A stretch of DNA of 64,000 nt, taken from Promethearchaeota archaeon (GTDB taxonomy: Archaea > Asgardarchaeota > Thorarchaeia > Thorarchaeales > Thorarchaeaceae). The stretch is taken from assembly GCA_014728035.1 (NCBI GenBank), contig WJMJ01000059.1:248001-312000 (forward strand), in the 5' to 3' direction. The notes under the pieces are model-generated. The model did not search any database and had not been told where the DNA came from. It saw nothing but the letters and a program-made list of their open reading frames with translations. Position numbers and translations under genes: made by a program. This document shows, piece by piece, positions 53,907 to 62,004 of this stretch. Every line of letters starts with the position of its first letter. Within the stretch, counting starts at the first letter, position 1.

Positions 53907-55262
53907 ATGGGCAGGATTTTTGGAACAAACGGTGTAAGAGCAACTATCAATGATGACCTCACTGTAGATATGGTTCTTAATCTAAGTCGTGCGATTGGAA
54001 CAGTATTGAACGGTACGATTGCAATATCTCGTGACTCTCGTATGGGTGGGGAGATGTTTAGTAGAGCTGTGGTTTCAGGACTATTATCTACTGGTTGTTC
54101 CGTAATCGATTTAGGTCCCATGCCCACTCCTGGTCTGCAATTCATGGTCCCTCGACTTGGATGCATTGCTGGTGTGATGGTTACAGCCTCCCATAACCCC
54201 CCTTCCTTTAATGGCCTTAAGGTAATGGGTGCAAATGGAATTGAAATCACTCGTGAGACCGAAGGTTTGATTGAGGATGTATTCTTCGAAAAATCGTTCA
54301 CTATTGCAAAGTGGCATGATATTGGGTCAGTTCAGTCTTATGAAACCGCTATTTCTGATTATATTGAAGGGATAAAGAAACATGTTGATGTTCCAGCTAT
54401 TCAAGAGCGAAAACTTACTGTTGTAGTGGATGGGGCGAATAGTGTTGGTTCTTTAGTTACTCCAATCCTCATGCGCGAACTGGGTTGCAAAGTCATTTCT
54501 CTCAATTCACAACTTGATGGGCATTTTCCCGGACGCATGCCCGAACCCCTACCAAAAAACCTTCTAGACCTAAGTTCAGTAGTTCGTTCTGTTGGTGCTG
54601 ATGTAGGTATTGCTCATGATGGTGATGCAGATCGTGCGACATTTGTCGACAAGGATGGAACCGTGCTGTGGGGTGACCAATCATTTGCTCTTATTGCAGT
54701 TCGTGTACTAAATAAGAAAAATGGGTCTACGCTTATTACTCCTGTTAGTAGTGGCAGACTCGTCGAAGATATTGCAGATGCTGCCGATGCTAGAATTCTA
54801 TGGACTGAAGTTGGGAGCGTTGTTGTTTCTCATAAGTTGCTTGAAACTGGAGCTGAACTTGGTGGTGAGGAGAACGGTGGAGTTTTCTATCCTCCTCATC
54901 TCTGTGCTCGTGATGGAGCAATGACCGCAGCACAGATTGTGGAAATCATGGCTATTGAGAACAAACCGCTATCGGAACTCGTAAGGGGATTGCCTACATA
55001 TTTCAGCACAAAAATCAAAGTACCTGTGCCCGCAGATAAAAAATCTCTACTTTTGGAACCAATTCTTGAAATCACTTCTGACTTGGATCGGATAACTATC
55101 GATGGTGTAAAACTCATGTACGATGATGGATGGGTACTAATGCGCCCATCTGGAACTGAACCACTCTGGAGAGTATTCGCTGAGGCTAAGACCCAGAAAG
55201 AGGCTGACGAATTAGTTGAAAAGGGAAAATCAATTATTGAAGAGGCTATTAATAAAATCTAG
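53907..55262 (+). CDS. glmM: Phosphohexomutase (phosphoglucosamine mutase-type)
   Basis: 451 residues of the alpha-D-phosphohexomutase family. Catalytic phosphoserine in TASHNPP (near residue 95), metal loop DGDADR (near 238), sugar-binding GEENGG, phosphate-binding RPSGTEP (near 413). All four are intact. Interconverts hexose or hexosamine 6- and 1-phosphates to feed nucleotide-sugar synthesis, which the glycosylated surface proteins here would need. The choice between glucosamine and mannose or glucose phosphate is uncertain. Confidence 0.9.
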   Translation: MGRIFGTNGVRATINDDLTVDMVLNLSRAIGTVLNGTIAISRDSRMGGEMFSRAVVSGLLSTGCSVIDLGPMPTPGLQFMVPRLGCIAGVMVTASHNPPSFNGLKVMGANGIEITRETEGLIEDVFFEKSFTIAKWHDIGSVQSYETAISDYIEGIKKHVDVPAIQERKLTVVVDGANSVGSLVTPILMRELGCKVISLNSQLDGHFPGRMPEPLPKNLLDLSSVVRSVGADVGIAHDGDADRATFVDKDGTVLWGDQSFALIAVRVLNKKNGSTLITPVSSGRLVEDIADAADARILWTEVGSVVVSHKLLETGAELGGEENGGVFYPPHLCARDGAMTAAQIVEIMAIENKPLSELVRGLPTYFSTKIKVPVPADKKSLLLEPILEITSDLDRITIDGVKLMYDDGWVLMRPSGTEPLWRVFAEAKTQKEADELVEKGKSIIEEAINKI

Positions 55263-55283
55263 ATTTTTTGAGAAGAAGTGAAA

Positions 55284-55311
55284 TGCGAGATGACAATTTC
55301 ACCATCTCGCA
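55284..55311. terminator. Hairpin between convergent genes
   Basis: TGCGAGATG and CATCTCGCA form a perfect 9-bp stem with a ten-base loop between glmM and the DPM2-like gene. No T-run follows on the plus strand. Possibly a two-way terminator. Confidence 0.5.
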
Positions 55312-55340
55312 AAGCATTTAGGAAACGTAATGCGCTTTCC

Positions 55341-55676
55341 TTAGTCTTCTTCGTCATCATCCTCGTCTGCAGACTCTTCATCGAAATCAAAGTCTTCGAG
55401 AGGTTCTGGAGCGGGGGTTGTAATCATTGTCCAACCAATCCACATTGCAATAATCATAATCAATACTGCAGCTGCCCAGATTGGGAGAATGATAAGGAAC
55501 ATTGGATCTGGTAATAATATGTCTTGTAGTAGTCCGTCGACCATTGGATCAACAATTGCTCTGATGTCTGCGCCATTCCATGGGTTCTGCAATAGAACCA
55601 ACGCCCATGTATAGTAAATTAGCACTAAGAATGCGAAGATGAATATGAGTGCGCCAAGAATCTTTTCTTTGCCCAT
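55341..55676 (-). CDS. DPM2-like two-helix membrane protein
   Basis: 111 residues. Helix 1 (about 7-29) carries LIYYTWALVLL; helix 2 (about 57-82) follows LPDPMFLIILP. An Asp/Glu tail of about 25 residues ends the protein. The order YYT-x-W/V-x-LL, a short loop, an LP or FP turn and the second helix ending in an xxGxxM-type segment resembles eukaryotic DPM2, the small regulatory subunit of dolichol-phosphate mannose synthase. This is a by-eye resemblance of a short hydrophobic protein, so confidence in that name is moderate. The neighbouring phosphohexomutase fits a glycan pathway. Confidence 0.55.
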   Translation of the reverse strand: MGKEKILGALIFIFAFLVLIYYTWALVLLQNPWNGADIRAIVDPMVDGLLQDILLPDPMFLIILPIWAAAVLIMIIAMWIGWTMITTPAPEPLEDFDFDEESADEDDDEED

Positions 55677-55796
55677 TTATGTTTCCACCTAATGTAGTTT
55701 TGAAACTACTGAGGTTTGGATGTCACGTCAATAAAAGCATTATGTAAGTTCAAAAATGCTTGATGTAACATGGAAAAATATTGCTAGTGCGAACGG

Positions 55797-55805
55797 CTTA
55801 TAATG
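55797..55805 (+). promoter_or_regulatory. TATA box for the EtfBA operon
   Basis: CTTATAATG 53 bases before the EtfB start; AGGGGTC serves as ribosome-binding site. Confidence 0.55.
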
Positions 55806-55857
55806 TTCTAATCCTCAACCGGTTCTCAGAAAACCCACATACTTTAGGGGTCTTGCT

Positions 55858-56646
55858 ATGAAGATTATCGTTCCCGTTAAACAAGTACCCGAAGTCGCTG
55901 AAGTAAAGGTTAATCCAGATACTGGGACACTGATTCGAGATGGTGTACCAAGTATTCTAAATCCCTTCGATGAGCTGGCTGTTGAAGCTGCTATTCAATT
56001 GAAGGAGGCTCATGGTGGCGAAGTTACAATTATCACAATGGGTCCGCCACAAGCAAAGGATGCCATTTACAAAGCCCTCGCAATGGGCGGCGACAAGGCG
56101 GTACACATGACCGACCGTGCGTTTGCAGGTGCTGATACCTGGGCTACTGCTTATACTCTTGGAAAACAAATTGAAAAGATGGAATTCGACCTTATCATCT
56201 GTGGCAAGCAAGCCATTGATGGGGATACTGCTCAAGTAGGGCCCGAGATAGCAGAGGTCCTTGGAATTCCCCAGATTTGTTACGCCCGTCACATTGAGAT
56301 GACCGAAGATGGCAAGAGTGTTATCGTTCATCGCGAAACCGATGAAGGTTACGAAGTAGTCAAAGCTAGGTTGCCTGTTCTTATTACCGCAACCAAAGGT
56401 CTGAATGAACCTCGTTTGCCAAACATCATGGGTATTATGAAAGCGAAAAAGAAACCTCTTGAGGAAGTGAACGCTGAATCTTTAGGCGTTCCTGAAGATG
56501 AAATTGGTCTTAAAGGCTCACCAACCCAAGTTCGAAAGGTGTTTCCTCCCGAGAAAAAGGCTGGCGGCATCAAGGTAGAAGTTGAAGATCCGAAAGAAGT
56601 TGCGAAGAAGCTTGTTGAGTTTCTCGCAGAGAAGGGGGCTATATAA
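55858..56646 (+). CDS. etfB: Electron transfer flavoprotein beta subunit
   Basis: 262 residues. Opens with MKIIVPVKQVPE, then NPFDELAVEAAIQLKE, IITMGPPQAKDAIYKALAMG, DLIICGKQAIDGDTAQVGP and the signature LPVLITATKGLNEPRLPNI. Binds AMP or FAD with EtfA and passes electrons from dehydrogenases. Its stop shares a base with the EtfA start (TAATG). Some residues (DGDTAQVGP) fit bifurcating Etf types too, but I cannot separate them by eye. Confidence 0.95.
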   Translation: MKIIVPVKQVPEVAEVKVNPDTGTLIRDGVPSILNPFDELAVEAAIQLKEAHGGEVTIITMGPPQAKDAIYKALAMGGDKAVHMTDRAFAGADTWATAYTLGKQIEKMEFDLIICGKQAIDGDTAQVGPEIAEVLGIPQICYARHIEMTEDGKSVIVHRETDEGYEVVKARLPVLITATKGLNEPRLPNIMGIMKAKKKPLEEVNAESLGVPEDEIGLKGSPTQVRKVFPPEKKAGGIKVEVEDPKEVAKKLVEFLAEKGAI

Positions 56647-57845
56647 TGGGTCTAATTTACAAAGAAGATGTTTGTACTGGCTGTATGCTCTGTCCCAAGG
56701 TCTGTAATTTTGGAGCTATCGAAGAAGATGGTGACAAGGTCAAATTTGACTTGGATAAGTGTGTCCTTTGTGGTTCATGTGAAGAAGTCTGTCCTGTTGA
56801 TGCAATTGACATTGAACGACAGGTGATTGATAAAGAACACATTGCTCAATACAAGGATGTATGGGTTTGGTGTGAAACTCATGATGGTAGATTAAGAAGC
56901 GTAGCTCGTGAATTGGTTTCTGAAGGACGTGAGCTTGCTGACAAATTGAATGAGCAAGTAGTTGCTGTTCTCTTAGGACATAACGTTGAAGGTCTTGCAG
57001 AATCCCTCATTCACCAAGGTGCGGACAAAGTCTTAGTTGTGGACAAAGAGATTCTCACCGATTATACTACTGATGCATATACTATTGCTATGACAACCCT
57101 CATTGCTCCCAGAAAACCCTCTATTGTGCTATTTGGTGCAACAGGAAATGGACGTGATTTGGCTCCGCGCGTAGCAGCAAGAATGGCACTTGGTCTCACA
57201 GCTGATTGTACTGGTCTTGATATTGATGATGAGCGTCAATTGGTACAGACTCGTCCTGCATTTGGAGGTAACATCATGGCAGAGATTCTCTGTCCATATA
57301 CTCGCCCTCAGATGGCCACAGTTCGTCCCAACGTTTTCAAACCCACTGAACCCGATACTTCACGTACTGGTGATATTGAGAAGGTTGAGGTTGAAATCCG
57401 ACCCAATCAGGTTCGAACAAAAGTTCTTGAGAAAGTTAGTGAAGTTGTAGCTGGTATGAAATCTGTTGAAGAAGCTGATGTTGTCGTTTGTAGTGGTAGA
57501 GGGATCAAAGAACCAGCAAATCTAGAACTCCCTCAGAAACTAGCTGAAACTCTCGATGCAGCGGTTGGAGGTTCTCGTCCTATTGTAGATCTTGGTTGGC
57601 TTCCTCCAACTCAACAAGTTGGGCAGTCTGGGCGCACCATCTGTCCAAAACTATACTTTGCTCTCGGAATATCAGGGGCTATTCAACATGTGGCTGGTAT
57701 GTCCAGTTCTGATATTGTAGTAGCGATTAACAAGGATCCTGAAGCACCCATCTTTGAGATTGCTGACTATGGTATTGTTGGAGACCTCTTTGATGTGCTT
57801 CCACATGTTATTGAGGAGATTAAAAGAATAAAGGCTGAACGATGA
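56646..57845 (+). CDS. etfA: Electron transfer flavoprotein alpha subunit with ferredoxin domain
   Basis: 399 residues. The N-terminal 60 residues hold two [4Fe-4S] motifs, CTGCMLCPKVC and CVLCGSCEEVC. The EtfA alpha/beta domain follows and the C-terminal FAD domain has VGGSRPIVDLGW, QVGQSGRTICPKLYFALGIS and GAIQHVAGM. The ferredoxin extension is seen in Etf types that exchange electrons with ferredoxin (for example caffeyl-CoA reductase Etf). The dehydrogenase partner is not in this window. Confidence 0.95.
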   Translation: MGLIYKEDVCTGCMLCPKVCNFGAIEEDGDKVKFDLDKCVLCGSCEEVCPVDAIDIERQVIDKEHIAQYKDVWVWCETHDGRLRSVARELVSEGRELADKLNEQVVAVLLGHNVEGLAESLIHQGADKVLVVDKEILTDYTTDAYTIAMTTLIAPRKPSIVLFGATGNGRDLAPRVAARMALGLTADCTGLDIDDERQLVQTRPAFGGNIMAEILCPYTRPQMATVRPNVFKPTEPDTSRTGDIEKVEVEIRPNQVRTKVLEKVSEVVAGMKSVEEADVVVCSGRGIKEPANLELPQKLAETLDAAVGGSRPIVDLGWLPPTQQVGQSGRTICPKLYFALGISGAIQHVAGMSSSDIVVAINKDPEAPIFEIADYGIVGDLFDVLPHVIEEIKRIKAER

Positions 57846-57850
57846 AACCG

Positions 57851-57881
57851 CAAGCATGGCATCTCTGGTGCTATGCTTTTT
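57851..57881 (+). terminator. Terminator after etfA
   Basis: AAGCATGGCA pairs with TGCTATGCTT (one G-T pair) around TCTCTGG, then a T-rich tail. Starts six bases after the stop. Confidence 0.65.
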
Positions 57882-57923
57882 TCTTTTCTTGATTAACTAA
57901 CTTTCAATAATGAGATATAAGAG

Positions 57924-57951
57924 GCGGGACACAGTTTAAACTGCTCCCCGC
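57924..57951. repeat. 28-bp inverted repeat downstream of the histone gene
   Basis: GCGGG-aca-CAGTTTAAACTG-ctc-CCCGC: a 12-bp central palindrome with outer 5-bp arms. Bounded by CAAAAAA on the plus strand. May be a two-way transcription end signal between the etf and histone units. Confidence 0.5.
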
Positions 57952-57973
57952 AAAAAACCTCTTTTCCGACCTT

Positions 57974-58165
57974 TTACAAGTCGTATGCTTTCAAGGTCTT
58001 TCGACCATTGGCTTTACAGCGTTCAACAGCAGCAAGAAGCATTTCGTGAATCTTCTCATTAACTGCATCATATGAATCTGAGCCAACCATCATGTTGTGT
58101 TGTTTTGCAAAATCCTGAATTCCTTTCTTTACAAAAAAGGTAATGTCTGTTTTTTTCTTTGCCAT
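57974..58165 (-). CDS. Small histone-fold protein
   Basis: 63 residues. The second half reads DAVNEKIHEMLLAAVERCKANGRKTLKAYDL, whose long helix and closing GRKTLKAYDL loop (written here as NGRKTLKAYDL) match the archaeal histone-fold pattern. The protein ends right after this loop, so the usual last helix is missing. The Lys-rich N-terminus fits DNA binding. CCTTATAAATAA at 58213-58224 on the minus strand is its TATA box and GAGGGGTG its ribosome-binding site. Confidence 0.75.
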   Translation of the reverse strand: MAKKKTDITFFVKKGIQDFAKQHNMMVGSDSYDAVNEKIHEMLLAAVERCKANGRKTLKAYDL

Positions 58166-58212
58166 TTTTTCGACACACCCCTCGAAATGTGGGGAAGAAC
58201 AATGTCTCGTGG

Positions 58213-58224
58213 TTATTTATAAGG
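58213..58224 (-). promoter_or_regulatory. TATA box for the histone-fold gene
   Basis: CCTTATAAATAA on the minus strand, about 48 bases before the start codon. Confidence 0.65.
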
Positions 58225-58349
58225 GTTTTTCGTTGCCCTATAGTCGCTCTGTAGACTCTCTACGGCACATTGGAAATTGGAATCATCTTCTATTTTTCGT
58301 TAATAATCTCTATATTACGAAAATTGATGTAATTTAACCGAATGAAAAA

Positions 58350-58371
58350 CTTTATATTAAAAATGTACATT
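58350..58371 (+). promoter_or_regulatory. TATA box and palindrome for the regulator operon
   Basis: CTTTATATTAAA is followed directly by the palindrome AATGTACATT (58362-58371), which lies between TATA and the expected start near 58376. Candidate autoregulation site for the winged-helix protein. Confidence 0.5.
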
Positions 58372-58391
58372 ATTACAGTTAGTGAACAACA

Positions 58392-58502
58392 ATGAAACGT
58401 ACTAGATTAGAAAACAAACAGGATTTCCGTACGATTCCTAAGTCATCACGCGACTTTTTGGATGTGTACGGAATTCACTCAACAAGGATTACAAGGAGGT
58501 AG
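58392..58502 (+). CDS. Leader ORF (36 aa)
   Basis: 36 basic residues ending in RITRR. The last codons AGGAGG plus TAG form the ribosome-binding site of the next gene, the same device as at 26205-26214. Preceded by AGTGA eight bases upstream. Could be a real small protein or a coupling leader peptide. No family recognised. Confidence 0.45.
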   Translation: MKRTRLENKQDFRTIPKSSRDFLDVYGIHSTRITRR

Positions 58503-58507
58503 TTTTG

Positions 58508-59365
58508 ATGAGTGAGGATAAAACATCAATAGATGAAGTTCGTAAAGAACTGGAAGAGATTAGAAGGCTGAAAGAAACTCTCAAAAAGGAAATTGAAGAA
58601 GTCCGTCTTGAGAAGGAACAACAGACACATCAAGAGGAAACGGATTCTGCACAACTTCATGCTGCGAAAGCAAAAGAACTTGCACGAGCTGCCCGAATAG
58701 AGGCGAAACGTGCAAGAAAGGAAGCAAGAAGAATCGCACGCGAAAAAGGAAGAAAACATGAACGTAGATTACCTCCAATAGTTGATCTTAGTGGGATTAC
58801 TGAAGGACTGGAAGCAATGATGGAGGATATTGGCACACAAATTGATGATGCATTTGGATCCATTGATGAAATTGATGCAAAAATCAAGATGCCAACGTTT
58901 AGAATGAAGACTCACACAAAGCGAGAAAAAGATGAATTTGAGCGAGAAATTGAGCTTATTCCTCCGGAGCAGGTTGCAAAAGTTGTCAGTCCATTAGGAC
59001 ACGAAGAACGTCTACGAATACTGGATTTTCTAAAAGATGGAGGAAAGACTTTCAAAGAGATTGAGGAACACATTGGAAAGACTGGCAGTTCTCTAACTCA
59101 CCATCTTAATCCTCTTCTAGATGCGAAATATCTTGTGAAAGGTGCCGTTCGTGGAACTTACTATGTTACTGTTGAAGGCAGATTGGCTTATCGTTTAGCT
59201 CAATGGTTGACTCATCGCGTTGAAAACCAGCGGCTTGAAAATGGTGACAATAAATCGCAAACTGAATCTGAGCAACCTTCAGATAATGAAGAACCAATTG
59301 ATGAAACGGTTGATATTCAATTTGAAGATGATGACACAGATGACTTTGTGGAGGATGATTGGTAA
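58508..59365 (+). CDS. Coiled-coil winged-helix regulator with acidic tail
   Basis: 285 residues from the ATG after AAGGAGGTAG. A long charged coiled coil (about 5-80: VRKELEEIRRLKETLKKEIE) leads to a linker and an ArsR-like winged helix (about 155-235: SPLGHEERLRILDFLKDGG, KTGSSLTHHLNPLLDAKYLV, RGTYYVT). The last 40 residues are acidic, ending DFVEDDW. It resembles bactofilin-linked or other archaeal DUF-type regulators, but no family is certain. Stop overlaps the next start (TAATG). Confidence 0.8.
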   Translation: MSEDKTSIDEVRKELEEIRRLKETLKKEIEEVRLEKEQQTHQEETDSAQLHAAKAKELARAARIEAKRARKEARRIAREKGRKHERRLPPIVDLSGITEGLEAMMEDIGTQIDDAFGSIDEIDAKIKMPTFRMKTHTKREKDEFEREIELIPPEQVAKVVSPLGHEERLRILDFLKDGGKTFKEIEEHIGKTGSSLTHHLNPLLDAKYLVKGAVRGTYYVTVEGRLAYRLAQWLTHRVENQRLENGDNKSQTESEQPSDNEEPIDETVDIQFEDDDTDDFVEDDW

Positions 59366-60144
59366 TGCGGCTAGAACCAGAAGATATTGTTATGGTGACA
59401 CGAGCTCCAATGACTCTGGTAGATACGGAGAAATCTATTGTTAGACTTGAAAATGGGGCTCTCTGGTGCTATGTTACTGATGGCAGAAATCGAGTTGGTA
59501 TTGCATTTCAGGGTAAATCTAGTTATGCAGTAGATGCGATTGGTGTAACGTCTCGTGGAGCTGTTGGTCAATCCTACTCTGGAACTTTAGAGGGAATTCA
59601 AATATTCTTGGGAAGCACAATTATTGAAGACATATCCAAACCCCCCTTAGATCCCGACTTTCAAGGACACGGATTTGACAGCCCTCATGGATTCGTTCAA
59701 TCTGTTATCAAACGAATAGATACGATACAAGGCGAAAAGGAGTCACATTCACATTGGGATGAATCTGACGAATCTAACATTCTTCTTGGTAATAATGGTG
59801 AACATGATATCATTCTCATCCCGAGAAATGATGGCCTTGTGTATATTCATGGAAAGACCGTCTTTGTTCTGAATGATGAAAAATTGGTTTCTGTTGAAGG
59901 AAAGCGAGTCGTAATATCTGGTGATAGAGGTGAAGAGATTATAATAGATAAGGATGGAATACACGGTCTTGATATCCCCGATGTGGGTCAGATTGTTCAA
60001 ACTGCAATGACTGGTGCAATGCGAGATCTTGGTGTTGGCATGAAAGATCTAGGTAAGTCTATCCGTCATGTCAAGAAAAGCGAAATCTCCCTAAAACCTG
60101 ATTATGACGATGTCGATGATTTAGACTGGGATGACGATGAGTAA
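59365..60144 (+). CDS. Unknown protein coupled to the winged-helix regulator
   Basis: 259 residues from the ATG overlapping the upstream stop. Beta-rich: TRAPMTLVDTEKSIVRLENG, GIAFQGKSSYAVDAIGV (with a TSRGAVG turn), then strands HDIILIPRNDG and VYIHGKTVFVLND, followed by helices VGQIVQTAMTGAMRDLGVG and an acidic tail DLDWDDDE. No membrane segment. No family recognised. The acidic Trp-containing tail resembles that of its partner, so both may bind the same target or each other. Confidence 0.6.
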   Translation: MRLEPEDIVMVTRAPMTLVDTEKSIVRLENGALWCYVTDGRNRVGIAFQGKSSYAVDAIGVTSRGAVGQSYSGTLEGIQIFLGSTIIEDISKPPLDPDFQGHGFDSPHGFVQSVIKRIDTIQGEKESHSHWDESDESNILLGNNGEHDIILIPRNDGLVYIHGKTVFVLNDEKLVSVEGKRVVISGDRGEEIIIDKDGIHGLDIPDVGQIVQTAMTGAMRDLGVGMKDLGKSIRHVKKSEISLKPDYDDVDDLDWDDDE

Positions 60145-60195
60145 ATCAATATTTTCTTGATTTCTTTCTGCTCCGTTATCATGACGGGGCATCTC

Positions 60196-62004
60196 TTATT
60201 TTGAAATCATTGATTGTTGAGCTCGGGGCCTTATCTGAAGCTCGTATAGTGAGTAGTATTTTCCTTTCTTTTCCATCAGTTTGCGATGAGTTCCCGTTTC
60301 TACTATTTTTCCTTCTTCAAGTACAACGATTCTATCTGCATTTACGATGGTAGAAAGACGATGTGCGATTACAATTGATGTTCGTCCTCGCAGGAGTGTT
60401 TTCATACCTTTCTGGATTGCATGTTCCGTATAAATATCGATTGAACTTGTAGCTTCGTCAAGAACGAGAATGCTTGGGTCTGCTAGAAGAGCTCTAGAAA
60501 AGCTTACAAGCTGACGTTCTCCCTCCGAGAGTCTGCTGCCTCTCTCTCCCACCTCTGTATCAAAACCTTCATCAAGTCCTTCTATAATTCGTCTTGCGCC
60601 AATTAGTTCAGTAGCCTCAATTATTTCCTTGTCTGATGCATCAGGCCTTCCGTATCTTATATTGTCCTTTACTGTTCCCATGAATAGAAATGCGTCTTGT
60701 AAGACCAATCCGATTTTTGAATGGAGTGATTTTTGTTTTACTTCTCTAATATCTATACCATCAATTCTGATTGCCCCTTCTTGAACATCATAGAACCTGT
60801 TAAGAAGACTTACTACCGTTGTCTTTCCTGCACCTGTATCTCCAACTAGAGCTATAGTTTCCCCTTTTTCTATTTCTAGGTCAAAATTCTCAAGAACTAC
60901 TTTTCCCTCTACATAGCTGAAAGTGACATTATCAAATACAATATGGCCTTCGACATCCGGCATCTCTATCGCATCATCTTCATCAGTAATTGACGGCTCT
61001 TCATCTAGTATTAAGAATACACGTTCAGCTCCTGCAAATGCACTTTGAACTGATGTGTAGAAATTAGTGATAATTAGAATCGGTCTAAAGAAACTGGAAC
61101 TATATTGCATGAACATTACAATTGTCCCAATAGTTGTCATTCCCTGGATTAGTAGAAATCCCCCGATCCAAAGAATGAAAAATATTCCCAAACCACCAAT
61201 GAAGCGTACTGTTGGGAAAAAGGCGGATTGTGCCCTTCCAGCATCAATATTTGATTCATAATCTGCCCTATTTACTTCATCAAACCTCTCGATACTAATC
61301 CTCTCTCGAGCGAAACTCTTGGTAACTTTAGCTCCTGAGATGCTTTCAGCCAGATTTGCTGTAACACTTGAAATGGTCTTTCTGGTACTTCTATAGGCTT
61401 CTCTCATCTTTTTTCTAAAGTAGATAGTTGTCAATAGGAGTATTGGAACTACTGTTATTGTTGCTATTGCCATATAGAGGTCAAAAAAGAAGATAGCAAA
61501 TCCAATTGCAAATACGACAAATATTTGTGCGAAAGAGCTTATCAGACCTCCGCTGAGCAATTCGCTCATTCTGTCAATATCATTTGTAATCCGTGAGATA
61601 ACTCTTCCACTTGATGATTGATCGTAGAAATCTTGAGAGAGGCACTGAAGTTGTTCGTATAATTCTTGCCGAAGCTCGTATACTGCTTTCTGTCCCATTA
61701 GTGCCATTGCATATTCATTACCATAGCTAGTAAGCCATGCAGCAATCTGTAAGAAGATGTAAATCCCTGCTGTAAAAACAAGACCATCTATATTTCCGGT
61801 CAAAAATTCATCATCTATAGCATATTTCAATACAATTGGAGAGTAAACAGTTATTGCAATACCTACTGTAACTAAACCACACACCATTAAAAAGAGCCTT
61901 TTGTATGCAAATAGGTAGTTTACCATTCTTTTGAGCAATGTTCCATCGGAATATACATAGCTGCGTTCTTCTGGATTGTCTTGGGCATTTATTCCCCTAC
62001 TCAT
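60196..62004 (-). CDS. ABC exporter half-transporter, catalytic-site subunit
   Basis: 602 residues: six membrane helices (about 30-320), then a nucleotide-binding domain. Walker A GDTGAGKTT, signature LSEGERQLVSFSRAL (not the standard LSGGQ), Walker B with intact Glu in LVLDEATSSID, H-loop IVIAHRLST. The MdlA/MdlB-like pair form a heterodimer in which this subunit supplies the good Glu and the partner the good signature. Overlaps the partner gene by eight bases. Likely exports lipids, drugs or peptides. Confidence 0.9.
   Translation of the reverse strand: MSRGINAQDNPEERSYVYSDGTLLKRMVNYLFAYKRLFLMVCGLVTVGIAITVYSPIVLKYAIDDEFLTGNIDGLVFTAGIYIFLQIAAWLTSYGNEYAMALMGQKAVYELRQELYEQLQCLSQDFYDQSSSGRVISRITNDIDRMSELLSGGLISSFAQIFVVFAIGFAIFFFDLYMAIATITVVPILLLTTIYFRKKMREAYRSTRKTISSVTANLAESISGAKVTKSFARERISIERFDEVNRADYESNIDAGRAQSAFFPTVRFIGGLGIFFILWIGGFLLIQGMTTIGTIVMFMQYSSSFFRPILIITNFYTSVQSAFAGAERVFLILDEEPSITDEDDAIEMPDVEGHIVFDNVTFSYVEGKVVLENFDLEIEKGETIALVGDTGAGKTTVVSLLNRFYDVQEGAIRIDGIDIREVKQKSLHSKIGLVLQDAFLFMGTVKDNIRYGRPDASDKEIIEATELIGARRIIEGLDEGFDTEVGERGSRLSEGERQLVSFSRALLADPSILVLDEATSSIDIYTEHAIQKGMKTLLRGRTSIVIAHRLSTIVNADRIVVLEEGKIVETGTHRKLMEKKGKYYSLYELQIRPRAQQSMISK

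Noticed and set aside
57924..57951. tRNA or structured RNA gene at the 28-bp inverted repeat
   Set aside because: Too short and too symmetric; better explained as a gene-end signal.
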